This document shows, in pieces, positions 5,887 to 10,938 of a DNA stretch of 10,938 bases. Both the position numbers and the translations under genes were made by a program. Within the stretch, counting starts at the first letter, position 1, and the number at the start of each line of letters is the position of its first letter. This DNA is from Verrucomicrobiota bacterium (GTDB lineage: Bacteria > Verrucomicrobiota > Verrucomicrobiia > Chthoniobacterales > UBA10450): assembly GCA_003218345.1 (NCBI GenBank), contig QHNF01000002.1, positions 1 to 10,938 of the forward strand, written 5' to 3'. Under the pieces are notes generated by a model. It had not been told where the DNA came from. It was given only the letters and a program-made list of their open reading frames with translations, and made no database searches.

Positions 5887-6561
5887 GTGCTGGATACTTA
5901 TCATGACCATGCACCGCACTCGGCAGCAATGAACATGGCGATTGACGAAGCTTTGCTCGAAGTCGTCAGAGTCCCTTCAGTTCGGTTCTATCAATGGCGA
6001 TCCCCTGCTCTTTCGTTTGGATATTTTGGGAAATTTGCTGACGTCGCTAATTATGCAGGCGAGCGCGATTTAGTCCGGCGATGGACCGGTGGTGGCGTTG
6101 TCTTTCACGGCGACGATCTGACGTATGCGATTGTTATTCCCTCAAACGATCCGGTTTTCGGTGAATCGTCGAGGTCGATTTATGTTACGATCCATGCCGC
6201 TTTACGCGATGCGCTCATCGCAAATGGCGAGCCGGCACAATTAGCCCCTGCAACTGGTGTGATTGACGCCGCGGCCGCAATCATCGATCGCGGCTACAAC
6301 TGTTTCGCAAATCCCGTGCGTACGGACGTGATGATCGATGGCCGAAAAGTTGCCGGGGCCGCGCAGCGGCGAACGAGACGGGGCTTGCTTCAGCAAGGCA
6401 GCATTCAAGGTGTCGATCTTGCGAATGGTTTGGCCGATCGATTTGCGCAGGCTTTGTCTACGAATTGCGGTAAGCGCAAGATCGACAATCATGTTTTGAA
6501 GCTGGCGCGGGAACTCGCTGAGCAAAAATACGGGACTGAAGCCTGGATGCGAAAGCGTTGA
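5887..6561 (+). CDS. Lipoate/octanoate transferase family protein (LplA/LipM-like)
   Basis: This is a BPL/LplA/LipB-fold protein that transfers a lipoyl or octanoyl group to carrier proteins such as 2-oxoacid dehydrogenase E2 or GcvH. From GTG 5887 it is 224 residues. Its motifs are MAIDEALL (17-24), the acyl-pocket RRWTGGG (64-70) with FHGDDLTY after it, Cys139 in YNCFANPVRTDV, Lys154 in IDGRKVAGAAQ, and GLLQQGSI (166-173). The Cys before the GrKvaGaAQ motif is placed like the nucleophile of LipM/LipL octanoyltransferases. The LplA C-terminal accessory domain is absent. That favours octanoyl transfer over ATP-dependent ligation, but sequence alone does not settle it. The frame is open further upstream, through the REPIN-like element to an ATG at 5797, but the residues encoded by the element are not family-like, so I chose the GTG. 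Confidence 0.8.
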   Translation: MLDTYHDHAPHSAAMNMAIDEALLEVVRVPSVRFYQWRSPALSFGYFGKFADVANYAGERDLVRRWTGGGVVFHGDDLTYAIVIPSNDPVFGESSRSIYVTIHAALRDALIANGEPAQLAPATGVIDAAAAIIDRGYNCFANPVRTDVMIDGRKVAGAAQRRTRRGLLQQGSIQGVDLANGLADRFAQALSTNCGKRKIDNHVLKLARELAEQKYGTEAWMRKR

Positions 6562-6569
6562 GTCCTCTT

Positions 6570-6605
6570 CGGCAAGCTGCCGCAGACTACAGGCTGGCAG
6601 CCTGT
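6570..6605. repeat. Tandem short hairpins after the lipoate gene
   Basis: Two compact dyads sit side by side: CGGCA-AGC-TGCCG (6570-6582) and the perfect ACAGGCT-GGC-AGCCTGT (6589-6605). The second resembles the CACAGGCTGCCAGCCTGT repeat I associate with Verrucomicrobia genomes, and its CAGGC motif recurs in the element upstream of lpxA (8471-8475). AAAAAT follows at 6615-6620, but a run of Ts does not, so a terminator role on the plus strand is doubtful. Confidence 0.55.
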
Positions 6606-6635
6606 GCTCCCCAGAAAAATTGCGCGCGTGATGCT

Positions 6636-6665
6636 TTGACAACGCATAAGCCGCCCCTCTATTCT
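6636..6665 (+). promoter_or_regulatory. Candidate sigma-70-type promoter for the polyprenyl synthase gene
   Basis: A perfect -35 box TTGACA (6636-6641) is followed after an 18-base spacer by TATTCT (6660-6665), which matches the -10 consensus in four of six bases. Transcription would start near 6672, leaving a leader of about 48 bases to the ATG at 6720. It lies just after the hairpins that close off the previous gene, so the polyprenyl synthase-radC part may be a separate transcription unit. It is the best promoter match I found in the window. Confidence 0.45.
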
Positions 6666-6719
6666 CGGCTCGTGGAAGTTTTCGCACGCTCGGGTGTCGT
6701 CCGGCCTGACATTACGCCA

Positions 6720-7715
6720 ATGGCTTTTCCGCTTGGTCCGCTGGCTCGAGTGGCGCAGTTGGTTCAGCCGCATCTCCAGGAAGTTGAAGCGCGAATAATG
6801 CAGCAGGCGGCGGCCTTTGATCCCGACATCGAAGGCTATGTGACTTATGCAGTCGGCGGCCGCGGTAAACGTCTGCGCCCGCTTCTTGCGCTTCTCGCCG
6901 GCGGCGCGACCGGCAAGATCAACTCGGGACACGTCGATCTTGCCGTGATCGTCGAACTCATCCACATCGCCACGCTTGTGCACGACGATATCATGGATGA
7001 GGCCGAGCGCCGCCGGGCACAGCCCACCGTGAACGCGCGCTGGGGAAATTCGCTCAGCGTTCTATTGGGCGATTGTCTATTCGCGCATGCGCTGAATCTC
7101 TCCACGAATTTTGAAAACGCAGACATCAGCCGCGCAATCGCCCGGGCAGCGCGTGAAATTTGTTCGGGAGAAATGATCCAGACGCAACGCCGCTTTGATC
7201 TCAAGCTGGAGGTCGAAGATTACTTGCGGATCGTACAGAAGAAAACCGGATCGCTTTTTGCCGCCTCAGCGGAGTTGGCCGCGCTCATCAGTGAGGCCGA
7301 TTCGAATGTGATCGAAACATTCAAGAATTTTGGATTTCAAATCGGCACCGCGTACCAAATTTATGACGATTGCCTCGATCTCGCCGGCAGCGAGAGAGCG
7401 ACCGGCAAAACACTGGGCACAGATCTTCGCAAAGGTAAGTTCACCCTTCCGGTGTTGACCTTCTTGCGGTCCGCTTCTGATTTTGAACGGGAACGTTGTT
7501 GCCGGCTCGTGCTTGAAGAAAGAATCGAAGAGATGACGGAGCTTCTGAGGATCGGCGCGACAAACGGCGCGCTTAACGAATCAATCGCAGCCGGCAGCGA
7601 GTTGATTCGCGAAGCGCAATGCGTGCTGGATGGAATCGCGGCAAATCCGTATGCAGACGCGCTGTTCGCGCTCGGCGATGTGCTGCGCGGAATGTTCGAC
7701 CAACTTCGCGTCTGA
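6720..7715 (+). CDS. Long-chain trans-polyprenyl diphosphate synthase
   Basis: This is a trans-isoprenyl diphosphate synthase that adds isopentenyl diphosphate to an allylic primer, here probably making the side chain of menaquinone. From ATG 6720 it is 331 residues. The primer- and IPP-binding GGRGKRLRP lies at 47-55, the first aspartate-rich motif DDIMD at 89-93, the second DDCLD at 216-220, and GTDLRKGKFTLP at 233-244. The residue five before the first motif is Ala84 rather than an aromatic, which in this family fits long products (about C30-C50) rather than geranyl or farnesyl diphosphate. The exact length cannot be read, so I give no symbol (ispB, hepT and similar are possible). The frame is open upstream to 6558, including a GTG at 6672, but those residues are not family-like. 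It is followed after 31 bases by radC. Confidence 0.9.
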   Translation: MAFPLGPLARVAQLVQPHLQEVEARIMQQAAAFDPDIEGYVTYAVGGRGKRLRPLLALLAGGATGKINSGHVDLAVIVELIHIATLVHDDIMDEAERRRAQPTVNARWGNSLSVLLGDCLFAHALNLSTNFENADISRAIARAAREICSGEMIQTQRRFDLKLEVEDYLRIVQKKTGSLFAASAELAALISEADSNVIETFKNFGFQIGTAYQIYDDCLDLAGSERATGKTLGTDLRKGKFTLPVLTFLRSASDFERERCCRLVLEERIEEMTELLRIGATNGALNESIAAGSELIREAQCVLDGIAANPYADALFALGDVLRGMFDQLRV

Positions 7716-7746
7716 GGTTGTGGCACTAGGGCCGCTTCCACGTTAA

Positions 7747-8442
7747 ATGTCGCAGCTTAAAATCCGCGAGATGCCGCGAGACGAGCGGCCGCGCGAAAAA
7801 CTCGCTGCTCACGGGGCGTCTGCGTTAACGACTCCCGAGTTGATCGCAATTCTGCTGCGCACCGGCATCACAGGGGCAAATGCCGTGGAAGTAGCCCGCC
7901 AACTTTTGGAAAAATACGGTTCGCTTACTGGATTGAGTCGCTGCTCCGTGGATGAATTATCGAAGATCAAAGGGATCAAGTTCACAAAAGCGGTGCAACT
8001 GGTCGCCGCATTTGGCTTGGGCGATCGTCTGGCGCGAGAAAAATGGACCAAGCAGAAAATCGATTCGCCAGAGATCGTAAACGATCTGCTCGGCGCTCAA
8101 CTGCGAATGCTGCGAAAAGAATCATTGCGAGTGATTCTGCTCGACACGCGTTATCACTTGATTCGGATCGAACAGGTCTCCCTCGGCAGCGGAAATGAGA
8201 GCATCGCACATCCGCGAGAAATTTTTCATCCAGCGGTAGTGTCTTCAGCGTACGCAGTGATTGTCGTGCACAATCATCCCTCCGGCGATTCGTCACCGAG
8301 CCAGACGGACCACAGTCTGACAAGACGTTTGGCCGAAGCGGCGGAGCTTCTACAAATCAAACTGCTCGATCACATCATCATCGGCGCGCCCGCCGAAGGA
8401 AGCCCCGGCTACTTTAGTTTCAAGGAAGCGGGCGTGCTGTGA
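7747..8442 (+). CDS. radC: RadC family JAB/MPN-domain protein
   Basis: The 231 residues are the standard RadC (UPF0758) architecture. An N-terminal domain (MSQLKIREMPRDERPREKL) is followed by a helix-hairpin-helix-like stretch near 70-90 (ELSKIKGIKFTKAVQL). The C-terminal metalloprotease-like JAB domain carries the JAMM signature HNHPSGDSSPSQTD, with metal-ligand candidates His175, His177 and Asp188. The cellular role is unresolved: the historic link to DNA repair in E. coli has been withdrawn, and some relatives are tied to competence or mobile elements. The intact metal site suggests a catalytic protein. ATG 7747 fits the family N-terminus exactly. It follows the polyprenyl synthase by 31 bases and is probably co-transcribed with it. 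Confidence 0.95.
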   Translation: MSQLKIREMPRDERPREKLAAHGASALTTPELIAILLRTGITGANAVEVARQLLEKYGSLTGLSRCSVDELSKIKGIKFTKAVQLVAAFGLGDRLAREKWTKQKIDSPEIVNDLLGAQLRMLRKESLRVILLDTRYHLIRIEQVSLGSGNESIAHPREIFHPAVVSSAYAVIVVHNHPSGDSSPSQTDHSLTRRLAEAAELLQIKLLDHIIIGAPAEGSPGYFSFKEAGVL

Positions 8443-8464
8443 AAATAGTGATCCTCAGGTATTT

Positions 8465-8569
8465 GGAACACAGGCATGTTGCCTTTGCGGCCGGCAGACT
8501 TTTAGTCCGGTGCTTTGAATTCACCGGAGTGAAACTCCGTTGGCCGCAGAGATTGCAAGTCTGTGTTCC
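8465..8569. repeat. Palindromic element upstream of lpxA
   Basis: Arms 8465-8492 (GGAACACAGGCATG...TGCGGCC) and 8542-8569 (GGCCGCAGAGATTG...TGTGTTCC) are inverted repeats matching at about 21 of 28 positions. Nine bases are perfect at the outer end and six at the inner end. The left arm contains its own hairpin, AGGCA-TGT-TGCCT. The right arm has AGA/TCT at the outer pairs, so a G-C pair is replaced by an A-T pair. The centre carries CCGGTG (8507-8512) paired with CACCGG (8522-8527), extendable with one mismatch. It fills the 136-base radC-lpxA gap and ends 9 bases before the lpxA ATG. It is a separate family from the elements flanking pyrF. Confidence 0.75.
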
Positions 8570-8578
8570 GTTCCGATC

Positions 8579-9391
8579 ATGAGCCCTTCCAAGATTCATC
8601 CAACAGCAATTGTACATCCTGGCGCCCAGATCGGAAGCGGCGTGGAAATCGGAGCGTTTTCAGTGATCGGGCCGGAGGCGATTATCGGCGATAAAACAAT
8701 GTTGCAATCGCATGTGGTGATCGAAGGAGAGGTCGCGATCGGCGCCAGCAATTTTATCGGACACGGTACAATTATTGGCACATCGCCGCAGGATCTCTCG
8801 TTTTCGCCGGAACGAAAAACGAAAGTTGAGATTGGCAATGAAAATGTCATTCGCGAGTACTGCACGGTCCATCGTGGAAGCGCAGAGGGTAGCGTGACCA
8901 AAATCGGCAATAAAAATTTCCTGATGACAGGCGCGCACGTTGGCCACAATTGCCTCATCGGAAACAACATCCTCATCGCGAACAATTGTTTGTTGGCTGG
9001 ACATGTGCGCGTGGACGACGGCGCATTTCTCGGTGGCGGATCGACGTTCCATCAGTTCATGCACATCGGGCGACTGGTGATGATCCAAGGCAGCTCGGCC
9101 TTTGGGAAGGATCTGCCGCCGTTCGTTATTGCAGCAGAACGTAATTCTGTCTTTGGAGTAAACGTAGTTGGGCTGCGTCGGGCCGGCTTTAGCGCAAAGG
9201 ATCGAGACGAAATCAAGGCGGCGTTCAAACTTCTCTACATGGGCGGACTAAATATCGGACAGGCGCTGGAAAAAGCTGCGATGATGAAGTTCGGCGCACC
9301 AGCGCGCGAATTTTTGGACTTCGTCGCGAATGCGAAGAAGCGCGGCATTTGCCCGCTCAAATACGGCGGCAGCGAACAGACGTCAATCTAG
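8579..9391 (+). CDS. lpxA: UDP-N-acetylglucosamine acyltransferase (LpxA)
   Basis: LpxA performs the first step of lipid A synthesis, transferring a hydroxyacyl chain from ACP to UDP-GlcNAc in the cytoplasm. The 270 residues show left-handed beta-helix hexapeptide repeats from about residue 5 (IHPTAIVHPGAQIGSGVEIG) to 165, then the alpha-helical C-terminal domain from about 200. Signature parts are GTSPQDLSF (67-75), IREYCTVHRG (91-100), His120 and His123 in TGAHVGHN, with His123 at the place of the catalytic base, HQFMHIG (158-164), and FGVNVVGLRRAGFS (192-205). I chose ATG 8579 because MSPSKIHPTAIV is the usual N-terminus. The 13 codons before it lie in the palindromic element. The gene indicates a lipid A-bearing outer membrane. 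No lpxB, lpxD or fabZ neighbour is seen here. Confidence 0.95.
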   Translation: MSPSKIHPTAIVHPGAQIGSGVEIGAFSVIGPEAIIGDKTMLQSHVVIEGEVAIGASNFIGHGTIIGTSPQDLSFSPERKTKVEIGNENVIREYCTVHRGSAEGSVTKIGNKNFLMTGAHVGHNCLIGNNILIANNCLLAGHVRVDDGAFLGGGSTFHQFMHIGRLVMIQGSSAFGKDLPPFVIAAERNSVFGVNVVGLRRAGFSAKDRDEIKAAFKLLYMGGLNIGQALEKAAMMKFGAPAREFLDFVANAKKRGICPLKYGGSEQTSI

Positions 9392-9401
9392 CGAGATCAG
9401 G

Positions 9402-9422
9402 CCCAGCCGCCGCTCGGCTGGG
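9402..9422 (+). terminator. GC-rich hairpin after lpxA
   Basis: CCCAGCCG (9402-9409), loop CCGCT, CGGCTGGG (9415-9422) form a perfect 8-bp stem starting 11 bases after the lpxA stop. The following bases (GCAAGTGGG) lack a T-tract, so it is not a canonical intrinsic terminator. It may still end transcription, or protect the mRNA end, before the convergent gene whose stop is at 9519. Confidence 0.4.
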
Positions 9423-9518
9423 GCAAGTGGGAGGCTCAAGAGAGCGCACTGGCCAAGATCGACACCGAATGCATCGGCGCGGTGGAGGCGTTGCCTATGG
9501 CCAGATGGTTGTGCCCTC

Positions 9519-10301
9519 TCAATAGTACGGCTGAACAGCGCTCAGCGTCAAAGTAATGTGACGCTCCACACAGAATTTTTTGAGGTCGTCTGTGGCCTTA
9601 ATAAACTTGTTGTCCCAGCCCGGCCCCCCGACAGGTCCAAGCCACCTTTGAAAATATACTTCGCTCCAAGGGAATTTCGCAATGTGCTCCTTCAGCTCCT
9701 CGACGGATTTGAATACTTTGAAATCGAGTATGGCGACTTGCTCGCCGGTGTCCTGAGCGGTAGCCAACCGAATTACGTGATAGGGCCCTGGTATAAGTGT
9801 GCTCCTCGGCGTAGGGCTCTGACCTGCACTCGCGTTCCCTGGCGTGTAATCTCCAAGTCGAATGGAATAAATAGCTTCCGGGTGCACCGACATCCGGGGG
9901 GCACAGCGAATGGCCAACACGGCCTGATTGATCAAGTCCTTCTTGATAGGGAACCGAACGTCAACTTCGTTTTCCTTGTTCGATCTCGATCTGATCGCCA
10001 AGGGTGCTCGGAGCAGCGTCCCTTTTGCATCATTCAAACCAAGGTCAAGCTCGAACAGGTCTTTGAGCTTACCCGTTACGGTAGCGCGAAATTTTACGAA
10101 ATAGTCTGGTGCAGGGCCTTCGATCGGGATGACCGCGTCCATACCTTCAGATCGCTTTTCATCGTTCTGGTCTTGCACCGAAAGTGTGTAACCGAGTTCT
10201 TTCTCGAGCTCGGAACCACGTTTAACCTCGTAGCGATAAACGTCGCTTCCTCGAGCTGCGAACGCAGCGAGGAGAAGGAAACCGGTGGCTATTCGCATCA
10301 T
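9519..10301 (-). CDS. Exported protein of unknown function
   Basis: The 260-residue protein has a Sec-type signal peptide, MMRIATGFLLLAAFAARG, with likely cleavage near residues 16-18. The rest is soluble-looking, with no further membrane segment and one cysteine pair far apart (CAP near 133 and FCVERH near 244). Recognisable patches are YRYEVKRGSELEKELGY, PDYFVKFRATVTGKLKDLF and FPWSEVYFQRWLGPVGGPGW. I recognise no family, and it may be lineage-specific. The start is one of two adjacent ATGs (10299-10301, 10296-10298), because an in-frame stop lies nine bases upstream. It follows the PgeF-like gene by 59 bases on the same strand and converges on lpxA. A 344-codon plus-strand frame overlaps it but is Arg/Ser-rich and looks like a shadow. 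Confidence 0.7.
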   Translation of the reverse strand: MMRIATGFLLLAAFAARGSDVYRYEVKRGSELEKELGYTLSVQDQNDEKRSEGMDAVIPIEGPAPDYFVKFRATVTGKLKDLFELDLGLNDAKGTLLRAPLAIRSRSNKENEVDVRFPIKKDLINQAVLAIRCAPRMSVHPEAIYSIRLGDYTPGNASAGQSPTPRSTLIPGPYHVIRLATAQDTGEQVAILDFKVFKSVEELKEHIAKFPWSEVYFQRWLGPVGGPGWDNKFIKATDDLKKFCVERHITLTLSAVQPYY

Positions 10302-10360
10302 GTCGTATCAGTAACGAGAACTAGTGGAAGTTTCGAAATTAGAAGTGGACATTGTTTCGC

Positions 10361-10938
10361 TTAATTTCCATTTGTCGGATCGAGCCCGATCAACGCCAGC
10401 ATGCGGCCCGTTTTTCCTTTCTCGGCGCGATAGGAGTAGTAACGATCTAGGTCACAAGCGGTACACACGCCTGAGTCGTGAACCTGTTTTACGCCCAGGG
10501 TACGACATTGCCGGACAACTTCCGCTGCAAAATCGATCTCGTAGTGCGGCGGGCGAATGCATGGGCTGAGTTGCACGATCATGTTCGCGGGGTTCGATCC
10601 AAAGCATGCGATCAGTTGGTTGATTACGTTGGAGACAACGCCGAGCGCGGTGCCTTTGCGGCCGGAATGCACGAGGCCGATAGCCGGAGTTTGGGGATCG
10701 ACGATGTAAACGGCGCAGCAGTCGGCAACGTAAACGCCCAGGGCGATGCCGCGTTGATTCGTTATGATGCCGTCACAGCCGGCAAATTCGCGGCCCACAG
10801 GGCCGCGGCTCCAAGTATCGAGAACTGCGATCTTGTTTCCGTGGATTTGTTCGGCGGTGAAGAGCGGCCAATCGCCAACACCGATTGCCTGCCGAACTTC
10901 GCGATGCGCGGCATCGAGCCGCTTCAACGCTTCGGCTT
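10361..10938 (-). CDS. pgeF: YfiH/PgeF laccase-domain protein, N-terminus cut off
   Basis: This family (formerly polyphenol oxidase or multicopper laccase-like) acts as a purine nucleoside enzyme and, in E. coli PgeF, corrects wrong amino acids in peptidoglycan precursors. About 191 residues are visible. The frame stays open to the window edge (AEALKRLDAAHRE...), so roughly the first 50-60 residues are missing and the TTG at 10925-10927 is probably not the start. The three zinc-ligand positions are present: His in EQIHGN, Cys in VADCCAVYIVD and His in GLVHSGRKGT. The last motif differs from the common HAGWRG. SPCIRPPHYEID matches the family's conserved loop. The C-terminus, LIGLDPTNGN, is complete. 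It is followed by the exported protein, perhaps in one transcript. Confidence 0.85.
   Translation of the reverse strand, partial: AEALKRLDAAHREVRQAIGVGDWPLFTAEQIHGNKIAVLDTWSRGPVGREFAGCDGIITNQRGIALGVYVADCCAVYIVDPQTPAIGLVHSGRKGTALGVVSNVINQLIACFGSNPANMIVQLSPCIRPPHYEIDFAAEVVRQCRTLGVKQVHDSGVCTACDLDRYYSYRAEKGKTGRMLALIGLDPTNGN

Noticed and set aside
10308..10352. 14-codon leader-like minus-strand ORF (MSTSNFETSTSSRY) before the exported protein
   Set aside because: No run of one amino acid, no attenuator hairpin and no ribosome site; chance is sufficient explanation.
9330..10364. Plus-strand open frame of 344 codons opposite the exported protein
   Set aside because: Arg/Ser-rich start overlapping the lpxA 3' end, no domain and no signal peptide. 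The minus-strand frame has a clear signal peptide and better composition.

Overview
This window (about 57% G+C by eye) looks like a chromosomal housekeeping segment from a Gram-negative bacterium. The best guess is a soil-type Verrucomicrobiota (Chthoniobacterales/Spartobacteria-like). That guess rests on three things: a b558-type sdhCAB operon with a full-length Bacteroides/Verrucomicrobia-style SdhA, an lpxA gene (so an outer membrane with lipid A), and intergenic gaps full of small palindromic repeats of kinds I associate with that phylum. It is an inference from remembered family features, not an alignment.

Layout. Bases 1-178 hold the N-terminal end of an unrecognised minus-strand gene. 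Bases 457-3994 carry sdhC-sdhA-sdhB on the plus strand (a diheme b558 succinate dehydrogenase / menaquinol-type complex II). sdhA is broken by a one-base frameshift near 1757. The sdhC/sdhA junction has been duplicated, leaving a 28-codon mini-ORF coupled at both ends by ATGA overlaps. Convergent to it is ispE (4159-5010, minus; MEP isoprenoid pathway). Diverging from ispE is a plus-strand run: pyrF (5079-5765), an LplA/LipM-type acyl-lipoate transferase (5887-6561), a long-chain polyprenyl diphosphate synthase (6720-7715), radC (7747-8442) and lpxA (8579-9391). At the right edge, two minus-strand genes converge on lpxA: an exported protein of unknown function (9519-10301) and the C-terminal part of a YfiH/PgeF laccase-domain protein (10361-10938, cut by the window edge).

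How the genes fit together. IspE helps make the C5 isoprenoid precursors, the polyprenyl synthase elongates them (its motif predicts a long chain, as for a menaquinone tail), and the b558-type succinate dehydrogenase would pass electrons to such a quinone. The lipoate gene supports 2-oxoacid dehydrogenases that feed the same TCA cycle. The remaining genes cover pyrimidine synthesis, lipid A synthesis and cell-wall quality control.

No unknown multi-gene system (defence, secretion, biosynthetic cluster) is visible. The unusual signal lies between the genes. Nearly every gap holds a palindromic element with paired inverted arms. At least two copies have REPIN-like architecture: inverted pairs of hairpin arms with compensatory base changes. 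Element ends supply start codons (ispE, pyrF) or a stop codon (ispE). No gene has a convincing Shine-Dalgarno sequence.
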